A DNA stretch of 56,889 nt, taken from contig CAYMJU010000015.1 in NCBI GenBank assembly GCA_964390555.1, positions 1 to 56,889 on the forward strand, given 5' to 3'. The notes under the pieces were generated by a model. The model was not told the DNA's origin and did no database searches. It worked only from the letters and a program-made list of their open reading frames with translations. The DNA is from CAVTWS01 sp964390555 (GTDB taxonomy: Bacteria > Actinomycetota > Acidimicrobiia > Acidimicrobiales > SHLQ01). Each line of letters opens with the position of its first letter. The stretch's first letter is position 1. A program made the position numbers and the translations under genes. Below are positions 8,215 through 16,907 of this stretch, in pieces.

Positions 8215-8292
8215 GCCGCACGCCGCGAGCCACACGCCGCGAGCCGCGAGCCAGAAGGCGATCGAGGACAGCTGAGCCGCACGCCGCGAGCC
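8211..8292. repeat. 21-bp direct repeat in a convergent intergenic region
   Basis: A 21-base sequence beginning CTGAGCCGCACG and ending CCGCGAGCC occurs at 8211-8231 and again at 8272-8292. Partial copies of its CACGCCGCGAGCC core lie between them (8232-8251). The first copy includes the TGA stop of the upstream SDR gene, so the array seems to have grown by duplication of the 3' end of that gene. No function is evident. Confidence 0.8.
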
Positions 8293-8299
8293 CTCGGCG

Positions 8300-9268
8300 T
8301 CATCGGCCGGCGAGGGCGGCGACGACGGGTGCGAACCCCTCCAGGTTGGCCTGCTGCACGGTCACGTAGTTGATGCCGATGACGTCGCGCCACGAGTGCA
8401 ATCGCTCGATCACGGCGGCCTGCGTGCCCACGAGCACGTTGGGATGCTCGGCGAGCACGAGCGGATCGCCACCGACGGCCGCGGCGACCTTGGCCAGCTC
8501 GGCCGTGACATCGTCGGTCACTGCCACGAAGTAGGGCGAGCTCTCGACGTCGATCTCCGCGAATCGCTCGCCCGCCGCAGCGCGCGCGTAGCCGACACGT
8601 CGAGCCGCCTCGTCGGCCATGGTGAGACCGTCGTCGGTGCGGGGAACCCAGGGGAGAGTGGACAGGCTGACGATGTCGGCCTCGCGCCCCGCGAGTGACA
8701 GGACTCGTTTGCCCGCGCCGCCGATCATGATCGGCGGGTGGGGCTGCTGGACCGGGCGGGGCAACCCGGTGTACCCGCGCACGTTCACATGGTCGCCGGA
8801 GAGGTCGAGCTCCTCGCCGGACCAGTGGGCTCGGACCAGGTTGATCACCTCCTGGAGCTTGGCGATGCGGGCACCGGGTCGCTCGAACGCGATGCCCATG
8901 GCGCGGTACTCGACTTCGCTCCAGCCGGCGCCTATGCCGAACTCGAGTCGGCCATCGGACAGCAGATCGAGCGTCGCGGCCTCCTTGGCGAGGGCGGCGG
9001 GCACGTGGTAGTCGATGCAGAAGACACGACACCCGACGCGCATGCGCTCGGTGACCGCAGCGGCCGTGGCCATGGCGGCTATGGGGGCGAGATGCTGGGG
9101 CCACTGGCGCGACTCGCGCGTCGCCGGCCCCTTGCCCAGGTAGTGGTCGGCGAGGAACAAGGTGTCATAGCCGAGGTCCTCGACCCGTCGAGCGAGATCG
9201 CGCCACTCGCGACCCGATTTGGCGGTCGTGGCCTGAACAGCGAAACGGAAGGGCCGCGACGACGACAT
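8300..9268 (-). CDS. F420-dependent LLM-class oxidoreductase (TIGR03621-like)
   Basis: 322 residues. The protein begins RFAVQATTAKSGREWRDLAR and continues DLGYDTLFLADHYLGKGPATR, a sequence style typical of the TIGR03621 branch of luciferase-like monooxygenases. FGIGAGWSEVEYRAMGI is the family signature for the flavin-phosphate region, and HPPIMIGGAGKRVL marks the later TIM-barrel strand. Members of this branch are predicted to bind coenzyme F420 rather than FMN and are largely confined to Actinomycetota and Chloroflexota. The substrate is unknown. It is divergent from the hut operon, with only 72 bases between start codons, so the two may share regulation. Confidence 0.85.
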   Translation of the reverse strand: MSSSRPFRFAVQATTAKSGREWRDLARRVEDLGYDTLFLADHYLGKGPATRESRQWPQHLAPIAAMATAAAVTERMRVGCRVFCIDYHVPAALAKEAATLDLLSDGRLEFGIGAGWSEVEYRAMGIAFERPGARIAKLQEVINLVRAHWSGEELDLSGDHVNVRGYTGLPRPVQQPHPPIMIGGAGKRVLSLAGREADIVSLSTLPWVPRTDDGLTMADEAARRVGYARAAAGERFAEIDVESSPYFVAVTDDVTAELAKVAAAVGGDPLVLAEHPNVLVGTQAAVIERLHSWRDVIGINYVTVQQANLEGFAPVVAALAGR

Positions 9269-9329
9269 CGGGGGAGGCTAGCGAGTACGGAACCGCAGGT
9301 CGTCCGACTGCGCACTTCGTGTGGCAGTG

Positions 9330-9341
9330 TCTGACGTCAGA
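9330..9341. promoter_or_regulatory. Perfect palindrome TCTGACGTCAGA at the hutH start codon
   Basis: The 12-base perfect palindrome directly abuts, and by one base includes, the ATG of hutH. A protein bound here would block either transcription initiation or, if the message is leaderless or short-leadered, the first translated bases. No regulator gene is adjacent, and hutC is not in this window. The perfect symmetry and position are seen in the sequence. Operator function is inferred. Confidence 0.5.
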
Positions 9342-10903
9342 TGGAACCTCCCGCTACCTTTCGAGCACCTGTCGTCCTCGACGGTCGCGGAGTCACACGA
9401 GCTGAGGTGGTGGACGTCGCCCGCGAGCGCCGGGGCGTGGCTCTCGGTGCCCAGGCCCGCCAGGCCATGGAGGCCTCGGCGGCTGTGGTCGATGACCTCG
9501 TGGCGTCGGGTCGAGCCGTGTACGGCGTGACGACCGGATTCGGCGCGCTGGCCACGACGAGCATCCCGGGCTCGCGAACCGAGGAGTTGCAGGTCGCTCT
9601 CGTCCGGTCCCACGCGGCCGGGATGGGCGACCCGGTCGAGGTCGAGGTCGTTCGGGCGCTCATGTTGCTGCGCGCCCGCAGCCTGGCCATGGGTTACTCC
9701 GGCGCTCGGCCCGAGCTGGTCGAGATGCAGCTCGCGCTCTTGAACGCCGGGCTGACGCCCGTTGTGCGGGAGCACGGCTCTCTCGGCGCGAGCGGTGACC
9801 TCGCGCCTCTCGCCCATTGCGCGCTCGCGCTCATCGGCGAGGGTGACGTGTCGACCTCGGACCACGTGGTCGGTCCGGCTGCGGATGCTCTCCGGATCGC
9901 GGGGCTGCATCCGATCCGGCTCCGGGCCAAGGAGGGATTGGCGCTCATCAACGGCACCGACGGGATCCTGGGCATGCTCGTGCTCGCCATCGCCGACCTC
10001 GAAGACCTGGCACGCTTGGCCGACGTGGCGGCTGCCATGACGACCGAGGGCCTACTCGGTACCGATCGGGCGTTCGCGCCGGACCTTCAGGCCTTGCGAC
10101 CCCAGCTCGGGCAGTCCCGGAGCGCGGCCAACCTCACACGTCTGCTCGCCGGGTCCGCCATCGTGGCCAGCCACCGCGACGGCGACCCCCGCGTTCAGGA
10201 CGCCTACTCGATCCGCTGCACGCCCCAGGTCCACGGCGCGGCGCTCGACACTGTCGACCACGCCCGGTCGGTGGCAGACCGCGAGCTCGACGCGGCCATA
10301 GACAACCCCATGATCCTCCCCGATGGACGAGTCGAGTCGTGCGGCAACTTCCACGGTGCCCCGCTCGCCATGGTGTGTGACTTCCTGGCGATCGCCATCA
10401 GCGAGTTGTGCGCGATCAGCGAGCGACGAACCGACCGGCTGCTCGACCGGTCGAGGAGTCAAGGTCTGCCGCCGTTCCTCAGCCCCGATCCAGGCGTGAA
10501 CTCGGGGTACATGATCGCCCACTACGCGCAGGCCGCGATGGCGATGGACGCGGCCCGCGCCGCGGTCCCGGCGTCGGTACAGTCACTGCCGACCAGCGCC
10601 ATGCAGGAGGATCATGTGTCCAACGGCTGGGCCGCGGCCCGCAAGCTGAGGCGCAGCGTCGACAGCCTCCGGCGGGTCCTGGCCGTCGAGATGACGTGCG
10701 CCGCCGCGGCGATCGACCTTCGGGCACCGCTCGCTCCGGCGGCGGGGACAGGGGCTGCGCTGAAGACCGTTCGAACCGAGGTCGCGGCACCCGGAACGGA
10801 TCGTTGGCTCAGCCCCGAGCTACGCGCCGTCGAAGCGATGCTGGCCGACGGGCGCATCCTGTCTGCCGTCGAGTCGTCCATCGGACCCCTGGAGGTCACA
10901 TGA
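9341..10903 (+). CDS. hutH: Histidine ammonia-lyase
   Basis: 520 residues, close to the usual 500-515. The enzyme converts L-histidine to trans-urocanate and ammonia, the first step of histidine catabolism. The catalytic MIO cofactor forms from A150-S151-G152 within GSLGASGDLAPLAH. The lid-loop Tyr lies in YGVTTGFG (61-68). Other family blocks are visible: QDAYSIRCTPQVHG, ELDAAIDNPMI and MQEDHVSNG. It is the first gene of a five-gene operon in which every junction is a 4-base overlap or comparable. The last three bases overlap hutU (ATGA). A 12-base palindrome touches its start codon. Confidence 0.96.
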   Translation: MEPPATFRAPVVLDGRGVTRAEVVDVARERRGVALGAQARQAMEASAAVVDDLVASGRAVYGVTTGFGALATTSIPGSRTEELQVALVRSHAAGMGDPVEVEVVRALMLLRARSLAMGYSGARPELVEMQLALLNAGLTPVVREHGSLGASGDLAPLAHCALALIGEGDVSTSDHVVGPAADALRIAGLHPIRLRAKEGLALINGTDGILGMLVLAIADLEDLARLADVAAAMTTEGLLGTDRAFAPDLQALRPQLGQSRSAANLTRLLAGSAIVASHRDGDPRVQDAYSIRCTPQVHGAALDTVDHARSVADRELDAAIDNPMILPDGRVESCGNFHGAPLAMVCDFLAIAISELCAISERRTDRLLDRSRSQGLPPFLSPDPGVNSGYMIAHYAQAAMAMDAARAAVPASVQSLPTSAMQEDHVSNGWAAARKLRRSVDSLRRVLAVEMTCAAAAIDLRAPLAPAAGTGAALKTVRTEVAAPGTDRWLSPELRAVEAMLADGRILSAVESSIGPLEVT

Positions 10904-12555
10904 TCGGTGCGCGACCTGTGCGAGCGCCACGCGGGACCGCGCTCACCTGCCGGAGCTGGTCGACCGAGGCCGCCTACCGGATGCTCCACAACAATCTCGA
11001 TCCCGAGGTCGCGGAACGGCCCGATGACCTCGTCGTGTACGGCGGGACGGGCCGAGCGGCGCGCTCGTGGGATGCCTTCGACGCCATGTGCCGGACCCTC
11101 ACGACCCTGGCCGACGACGAGACGATGCTCGTGCAGTCCGGAAAGCCGGTGGGGGTGTTCCGCACCCACGAATGGGCGCCGCGTGTGCTGATCGCCAACT
11201 CCAATCTCGTGCCCGAGTGGGGGACGTGGGACGAGTTCCGCCGACTTGAAGCGCTCGGGCTCACCATGTACGGCCAGATGACGGCCGGGTCGTGGATCTA
11301 CATCGGCACCCAGGGGATCCTGCAAGGCACCTACGAGTGCTTCGCCGAGATCGCCCGGCGGCGCTTCGGTGGATCACTGGCCGGCACGATCACCCTGACG
11401 GCCGGCCTCGGCGGGATGGGCGGAGCGCAGCCGTTGGCCGTGACGATGAACGACGGGGTGGCACTGTGCGTCGAGGTCGACCGTAGGCGCGCCGAACGAC
11501 GGCTGGAGACCCGGTACCTCGACGAGGTGGCGCTCTCGCTCGACGATGCGATCCGTCGCTGCGTGCGAGCCCGAGACCAGCGGCGACCGCTGTCGGTCGG
11601 CCTCGTCGGCAACGCTGCCGCCATAGTGCCCGAGCTACTCGACCGTGACTTCCCAGCCGCGATCGTCACCGACCAGACCAGCGCCCACGATCCGCTCAGT
11701 TACGTGCCGACGGACATGTCTCCCGACGCGATGGCCGAGATGGCCCGCACCGATCCGGCCGAGCTGACCCGGCGATCCCGGGCTTCGATGGCCGTCCACT
11801 GTCGCGCCCTGGTCGGCTTCCTCGACAAGGGCGCCGAGGTGTTCGATTACGGCAACAGCCTTCGGGCCGAAGCGGCCCTGGGCGGCTTCGAGCGGGCGTT
11901 CGACTATCCGGGCTTCATTCCCGCGTACATCCGTCCACAGTTCTGCGAGGGGCGCGGACCGTTCCGGTGGGTCGCTCTGTCGGGTGATCCGGCCGACATC
12001 GCCGCGACCGATCGGGCGGTGCTCGACGAGTTCGGCGGGGACGAGGCACTGGCCCGATGGATCCACCTCGCCGGCGAGCGGGTGGCGTTCCAGGGTCTCC
12101 CGGCCCGGATCTGCTGGCTCGGCTACGGCGAGCGGCACCGTCTGGGTCTGCGGTTCAACGAGATGGTGCGGCGGGGCGAGGTGTCAGCGCCGATCGTTAT
12201 CGGGCGCGACCACCTCGACTCGGGCTCGGTCGCGTCGCCCTACCGCGAGACCGAAGCCATGGCCGACGGGTCCGACGCCATCGCCGACTGGCCACTGCTG
12301 AACGCCCTCCTCAACACCGCTTCGGGCGCGTCGTGGGTCTCGATCCACCACGGCGGGGGCGTGGGGATCGGACGGTCGATCCATGCCGGGATGGTCTGTC
12401 TCGCCGACGGGACCGACCTGGCGGCCCAGAAGCTGGAGCGGGTTCTGACCTGCGATCCGGGTACGGGCGTGATCCGCCACGCCGACGCCGGCTACGACCG
12501 GGCCGTCGATGTGGCCGGCGAGCGGGGGGTCCGGCTCCCGATGCGCGAGGGATGA
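10900..12555 (+). CDS. hutU: Urocanate hydratase
   Basis: 551 residues, matching the family norm of about 550-560. It adds water to urocanate to give imidazolone propionate, using tightly bound NAD+ as an electrophile. The N-terminal block MLHNNLDPEVAERPDDLVVY is nearly invariant in urocanases. The NAD-binding segment is TLTAGLGGMGGAQPLA. The Cys region of the active site reads YIRPQFCEGRGPFRW, and the C-terminal SGASWVSIHHGGGVGIGRS is also diagnostic. The ATG overlaps the hutH stop and the TGA overlaps the start of the peptide-deformylase-like gene. Confidence 0.97.
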   Translation: MIGARPVRAPRGTALTCRSWSTEAAYRMLHNNLDPEVAERPDDLVVYGGTGRAARSWDAFDAMCRTLTTLADDETMLVQSGKPVGVFRTHEWAPRVLIANSNLVPEWGTWDEFRRLEALGLTMYGQMTAGSWIYIGTQGILQGTYECFAEIARRRFGGSLAGTITLTAGLGGMGGAQPLAVTMNDGVALCVEVDRRRAERRLETRYLDEVALSLDDAIRRCVRARDQRRPLSVGLVGNAAAIVPELLDRDFPAAIVTDQTSAHDPLSYVPTDMSPDAMAEMARTDPAELTRRSRASMAVHCRALVGFLDKGAEVFDYGNSLRAEAALGGFERAFDYPGFIPAYIRPQFCEGRGPFRWVALSGDPADIAATDRAVLDEFGGDEALARWIHLAGERVAFQGLPARICWLGYGERHRLGLRFNEMVRRGEVSAPIVIGRDHLDSGSVASPYRETEAMADGSDAIADWPLLNALLNTASGASWVSIHHGGGVGIGRSIHAGMVCLADGTDLAAQKLERVLTCDPGTGVIRHADAGYDRAVDVAGERGVRLPMREG

Positions 12556-13133
12556 CGGTGGCCGTCCGCGAGATCCTCACCATCGGCCATCCGATCCTTC
12601 GACAACCGGCTCGCGAGATCTCGCCGCACGAGCTGTCGTCCCCCGAGATGCAGGGCTTGATCGACGACATGATCGACACCATGCGTCATGCCGATGGCGC
12701 AGGGATCGCCGCCAACCAGGTGGGGCAGCCCGTACGGGTGACCGTCATCGAGGTCGATCGCAACCCGCGCTACCCGTACAAGCCGCCGATCCCGCTTACC
12801 GTCGTGGTGAATCCCGTGATCGACCCGATCGACGACGAGCTGGTGACGATCAACGAAGGGTGCCTCTCGGTGCCAAACCTCCGGGGTGACGTTGTGCGCC
12901 ACGTCAACGTTCGCGTCAGGTACATCGATCGATTCGGGGTGGCGCACGACGAGATCAGGCGGGGCCTGGCTGCGGGCACGTTCCAGCACGAGTGCGACCA
13001 CCTCGACGGGCACCTCTTCGTGGACCGGGTGAACGACCCGACCACCCTCACGACATGGGAGAACTTTGCTCGCTTCCACCGGGACGAATTCGTGGCCCGA
13101 ATAACCGAGTTCGTCGAGCGCGTCGGGTCGTGA
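12552..13133 (+). CDS. Peptide-deformylase-family metalloenzyme inside the hut operon; candidate N-formylglutamate deformylase
   Basis: 193 residues with all three peptide-deformylase motifs intact: GAGIAANQVG (49-58), EGCLSVP (102-108, metal ligand C104) and QHECDHLDG (145-153, ligands H146 and H150, catalytic E147). An insertion (NPRYPYKPPIPLT, 71-83) lengthens it slightly over Def of E. coli. True def genes normally neighbour fmt or priA. This one lies between hutU and hutF, overlapping both (ATGA and GTGA). The HutF product is N-formyl-L-glutamate, and no HutG is present in the operon. The context suggests that this enzyme removes the formyl group from N-formylglutamate. A housekeeping second deformylase is the alternative. 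Fold and motifs are certain; the role is inferred. Confidence 0.85.
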   Translation: MTVAVREILTIGHPILRQPAREISPHELSSPEMQGLIDDMIDTMRHADGAGIAANQVGQPVRVTVIEVDRNPRYPYKPPIPLTVVVNPVIDPIDDELVTINEGCLSVPNLRGDVVRHVNVRVRYIDRFGVAHDEIRRGLAAGTFQHECDHLDGHLFVDRVNDPTTLTTWENFARFHRDEFVARITEFVERVGS

Positions 13134-14461
13134 CCGAGCGCTATCACTGCGAGCTGGCCTGGCTCGGCGGCGATCGGGCCGAGGCCGGCGTGGTCATCGG
13201 CGTCGACGGTGACACGATCATCTCGGTGGAGATCGGCGGCCCGGCAGCGGGCGCGACGCGCCTGTCAGGGCTCACCGTCCCCGGGCTCGCCAACACCCAC
13301 AGCCACGCCTTCCACCGGGCCCTGCGCAGCCGTACCCAGACCGGCACCAGCTCGTTTTGGGCCTGGCGCGAGCAGATGTACGGCCTAGCCGCGACCCTCA
13401 CCCCCGATACGTACTACGCGCTGGCCCGGGCGACGTACGCCGAGATGGTCTTGGCGGGGATCACCGCGGTGGGGGAGTTCCACTACCTTCACCACGGACC
13501 CGGCGGGGTGCCCTACGCGGATCCCAATGAGATGGGTCGGGCGTTGATCCGTGCCGCCGCCGACGCCGGGATCCGTATCACGCTCCTCGATACCTGCTAT
13601 CTGGCGGGCGGCATCGGAGTGGAGCTGAACGACACCCAGCGCCGGTTCAGCGACGGCGATGCCCTGTCGTGGGCGGCGCGCGCCAGCGAGCTGGGTTCGC
13701 TACGGGACCCGACCACCACGATCGGCGCGGCCATCCACTCGGTGAGGGCTGTCGAGCCGGCGGCCATGGAGATCGTCGCCGCGTGGGCGGAGGCGGGCGG
13801 AACACCGCTGCACGCCCACGTGTCGGAGCAACCGGCCGAGAACGAGCAGTGCCGGGCCGCCTACCGAGCCAGCCCCATCGGTCTCCTCGGCGATCGCGGC
13901 GTGTTGTCGGACCGGTTCACCGCGGTCCACGCCACCCACCTCGACGATGCCGACGTCGCGGCGGCAGGCGACGCCGCCATCGGGGTGTGCCTGTGCCCCA
14001 CGACCGAGCGGGACTTGGCCGATGGCATCGGGGCCGCTCGCGCCCTTCGCGACGCGGGGTGCCGCATCTCACTCGGGAGCGACTCGCACGCGGTGATCGA
14101 CATGTTCGAGGAGGCTCGCGCGGTCGAGCTCGACGAGCGGCTGGCCACCGGGGTGCGCGGTCACCACGATGCCGCGTCGCTGCTCGGGGCGGCGACCGTA
14201 CACGGGCACGCTTCGCTGGGACGCCCCTTCGCCGGCGTCCTCTCGCCCGGGGCCCCGGCCGACTTGGTGTCCATCCGTCTCGACTCGGTCCGAACGGCCG
14301 GCGCCACCGCCGACCACGCGCTCGAGGCCGCGGTGTTCGCGGCGACCTCGGCCGACGTCCATCACGTGGTCGTCGGGGGGCGGGTCGTGGTCAGTGGCGG
14401 TCACCACTCGACCATCGACGTGGCCCGCGAGCTCGGTCAGGCCCTCGCGCGATGCCGATGA
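13130..14461 (+). CDS. hutF: Formimidoylglutamate deiminase
   Basis: 443 residues from a GTG that overlaps the preceding stop. It hydrolyses N-formimino-L-glutamate to N-formyl-L-glutamate and ammonia. It belongs to the amidohydrolase superfamily: metal ligands are in LANTHSHAFHRALR (H57, H59), LHAHVSEQPAE, VHATHLDD and SLGSDSHAV. The segment TSSFWAWREQMYGLA, just after the first metal motif, is characteristic of HutF and separates it from guanine deaminase and other relatives. Because it yields N-formylglutamate rather than glutamate, a downstream deformylase (classically HutG) is needed. The final bases overlap hutI. Confidence 0.93.
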   Translation: MTERYHCELAWLGGDRAEAGVVIGVDGDTIISVEIGGPAAGATRLSGLTVPGLANTHSHAFHRALRSRTQTGTSSFWAWREQMYGLAATLTPDTYYALARATYAEMVLAGITAVGEFHYLHHGPGGVPYADPNEMGRALIRAAADAGIRITLLDTCYLAGGIGVELNDTQRRFSDGDALSWAARASELGSLRDPTTTIGAAIHSVRAVEPAAMEIVAAWAEAGGTPLHAHVSEQPAENEQCRAAYRASPIGLLGDRGVLSDRFTAVHATHLDDADVAAAGDAAIGVCLCPTTERDLADGIGAARALRDAGCRISLGSDSHAVIDMFEEARAVELDERLATGVRGHHDAASLLGAATVHGHASLGRPFAGVLSPGAPADLVSIRLDSVRTAGATADHALEAAVFAATSADVHHVVVGGRVVVSGGHHSTIDVARELGQALARCR

Positions 14462-15624
14462 CGACGGTCGTCGACCACATCGGGCTCCTCGTCACCAACG
14501 ACCCGGCACTGGGCGAGGGGCCTCTCGGTGTCAGGCGCGACGCGGCAATCGTCATCGACGGCGACCAGGTCGTCGCCGTCGAGCGCGCGGGTGCCATCGC
14601 CGATGACCGCATCGATGCCGGGGGGCGGTGCGTCATCCCGGGTTTCGTCGACAGCCACAGCCATCTGGTGTTCGCCGGCGACCGGAGCGAGGAGTTCGTC
14701 GAGCGGATGGCTGGCGCCCGGTACCAGGCGGGCGGAATCCAGGTGTCGGTCGACGCCACCCGAGCGGCCACCGACGTACAGCTGGCCGAGCTCGCCCAGC
14801 GCCGGCGGGCCGAGGCGCGGCGGGCCGGAATCACCACGATCGAGATCAAGACCGGCTACGGGCTCGACGTCGACACCGAGGTCCGATGTGCGAGGATCGC
14901 CCGCTCCATCACCACCGAGAGCACCTTCCTCGGCGCCCACGTCGTTCCGGCCGAGTACGCCGCCGACGTCGACGGGTACGTCGATCTGGTTTGCGGGCCG
15001 ATGCTCGACGCCGTGCGCCCCTATGCGCGATGGATCGATGCGTTCTGCGAGACGGGAGCGTTCGACGTCGACCAGTGCCGGGCCGTGCTCGAAGCCGGTC
15101 GAGCGGCAGGATTGGGACTGCGTCTCCACGCCAACCAGTTGGCGCTGGGCCCGGGCGTTCGGCTCGCGGTGGAGTTGGGCTGCGCCAGCGTCGATCACTG
15201 CACGTTTCTCGACGCCGCGGACCTCGATGCCCTCGCCGGGTCCGAGACCGTCGCCACGTTTCTGCCGGCGACGGAGTTCTCGACCCGGATGCCGTATCCG
15301 GATGCTCGCCGCCTCATCGACGCCGGCGCGAGCGTGGCGATCGCCACCAATTGCAATCCGGGGTCCAGCTACACGACCTCGATGTCGTTCTGCATCGCCC
15401 TCGCGGTGCGAGACATGAACATGACCGCCGACGAAGCACTTCAGGCCGCGACCCTCGGTGGCGCCGCCGCGCTGCGACGCACCGACGTCGGCCGGCTGGC
15501 GCCGGGAAGCCGCGCCGATCTCGTGGTGCTCGACGCCCCGAGCCACGCCCATCTGGTGTATCGGCCCGGCGTACCGCTCGTGGCGGTGGTCATCGAAGGC
15601 GGTGCGGTCGTCGCGGGCGGATAA
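14458..15624 (+). CDS. hutI: Imidazolonepropionase
   Basis: 388 residues from the ATG that overlaps the hutF stop; an in-frame ATG two codons upstream (14452) is equally possible. It opens the imidazolone ring of the HutU product to give N-formimino-L-glutamate. Metal ligands lie in PGFVDSHSHLVFAGDR (H67, H69), and the substrate-loop signature is TTIEIKTGYGLD. Further blocks LGAHVVPAEY, LRLHANQL and ATNCNPGSSYT are typical of the family. It is placed last in the operon although it acts third in the pathway. Confidence 0.96.
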   Translation: MTTVVDHIGLLVTNDPALGEGPLGVRRDAAIVIDGDQVVAVERAGAIADDRIDAGGRCVIPGFVDSHSHLVFAGDRSEEFVERMAGARYQAGGIQVSVDATRAATDVQLAELAQRRRAEARRAGITTIEIKTGYGLDVDTEVRCARIARSITTESTFLGAHVVPAEYAADVDGYVDLVCGPMLDAVRPYARWIDAFCETGAFDVDQCRAVLEAGRAAGLGLRLHANQLALGPGVRLAVELGCASVDHCTFLDAADLDALAGSETVATFLPATEFSTRMPYPDARRLIDAGASVAIATNCNPGSSYTTSMSFCIALAVRDMNMTADEALQAATLGGAAALRRTDVGRLAPGSRADLVVLDAPSHAHLVYRPGVPLVAVVIEGGAVVAGG

Positions 15625-15659
15625 TCACACCTAGCCCCCGCGCGCCGCTCGTAGTGTGA
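15625..15659. promoter_or_regulatory. Inverted repeat TCACAC...GTGTGA between hutI and the MFS gene
   Basis: TCACAC (15625-15630) and GTGTGA (15654-15659) form a 6-base inverted repeat around a GC-rich 23-base centre. It fills the 41-base gap between the hutI stop and the transporter start. It could be an operator or a weak hairpin. No T-run follows, so a canonical intrinsic terminator is unlikely. Confidence 0.3.
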
Positions 15660-15665
15660 CCACCC

Positions 15666-16880
15666 ATGTCCTCGCCCGGGTTCGGCTCCTTCAGCCCGGC
15701 GCTGCAGCGGTTCTTCGTAGCAACCGTCGTGAACATGATCGGGTCGGCCGCCCTATTTGGATTCGTCCTCATCTACTTGCACCAGGTCCGCGGCATCCCG
15801 CTCGATCGCGCGGGATTGGCGGTCGGGGCCATGAGCTTCGCCGCGGTCATCGGCACACCGGTGGGCGGTTCGCTGAGCGACCGCTTCGGCGCCCGCCGGG
15901 TGCTCGTGCTCGGATGCCTCGTGTCGATGGTCGCCGGGGCGCTCTACATGACCGTGACCACGTTCGCCAGCGCCGTCGCGGTGTCGGTCCTGCTCGGTGT
16001 CGGGAACGCGCTGTCCTTCCCGGCGCAGGGAGCTCTGCTCGCAATCGTGGTGAAGCCCCACGAGCGCCCGGCGGTGTCGGCGTTCCAACGCGCGGCGCTC
16101 AACCTCGGCGCAGCGCTCGGCGGGGTGGTAGGCGGCTTCATGGTCCGCTCCGGGACGCTCGGCGCCTACAAGCTGTTGTTCCTGATGAACGTCGCGTCGT
16201 ACGTCGTCTTCCTCGCCGTCTTGCCCGGCCTGCCACCCGGTCGAGTACCCGCTGAACAGCGCGAGCCGCGTGGGCTCCGCTTCGGCGAGGTACTGCGCGA
16301 CCGGTTCTTCGTCCGACTCCTCGTGACCGACATAGCCATCGCGCTGGGGTTCGGCTTTCTCTGGGCCTTCATGCCCGCCTACGCGTCGGAGCTGGGCATC
16401 GACAACACGACCATCGGCATCCTGTTCGCGCTCGGTGCCACGAGCGTGGTCCTCACTCAGATCCCGACCCTCCGGTGGGTGCGCGGCGGACGGCGCATGA
16501 ACTGGCTGGTCGTGATGAACCTGTGGTTTGTCGGAGCCTTCGTGGTCATGACGGTGACGCCCCATGTGGCCGTCGGCGTGGCGATCGTCGCCATCGCCAT
16601 CGCTCAGGTGCTCGGCGGCTTCGGCGAGGCGGTGCTCGGCGCGGTGCGCACACCGTTGACGTCGGACTTGGCCCCGCCCGAGCTGCTCGGCCGCTACCAC
16701 GGGTTGTCGACGATGGTCTTCCAGGCGGGCATGGGTTTCGCCAACATGGTCGGTGGGTTGGTGATGTCGCGGTCACTGACCGCGGTGTGGGCCATCCCGC
16801 TCGTGGTGTCGTTGGCTGGCGTGGCGGGGACGTTGTGCCTACGTCGGGAGATCCCCGCCCATCTCGCTCTCAGCGCCTGA
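15666..16880 (+). CDS. Major facilitator superfamily transporter
   Basis: 404 residues with about twelve hydrophobic segments. The cytoplasmic loop 2-3 signature is GGSLSDRFGARRVL, a clear MFS motif A. The pattern resembles drug/metabolite:H+ antiporters of the DHA1 group (FPAQGALLAIVVKPHERP in the middle of the N-half). It starts 41 bases after hutI on the same strand and could be cotranscribed with the hut genes, exporting or importing a related metabolite. The intervening inverted repeat argues for some separation. Substrate unknown. Confidence 0.85.
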   Translation: MSSPGFGSFSPALQRFFVATVVNMIGSAALFGFVLIYLHQVRGIPLDRAGLAVGAMSFAAVIGTPVGGSLSDRFGARRVLVLGCLVSMVAGALYMTVTTFASAVAVSVLLGVGNALSFPAQGALLAIVVKPHERPAVSAFQRAALNLGAALGGVVGGFMVRSGTLGAYKLLFLMNVASYVVFLAVLPGLPPGRVPAEQREPRGLRFGEVLRDRFFVRLLVTDIAIALGFGFLWAFMPAYASELGIDNTTIGILFALGATSVVLTQIPTLRWVRGGRRMNWLVVMNLWFVGAFVVMTVTPHVAVGVAIVAIAIAQVLGGFGEAVLGAVRTPLTSDLAPPELLGRYHGLSTMVFQAGMGFANMVGGLVMSRSLTAVWAIPLVVSLAGVAGTLCLRREIPAHLALSA

Positions 16881-16907
16881 GGGGGCCGGCCGGGTAGTTT
16901 CGCGCCC

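Noticed and set aside
8211..8292. CRISPR-like array
   Set aside because: Only two full copies with GC-rich partial copies between them, no spacer-like unique sequences of uniform length, and no cas genes.
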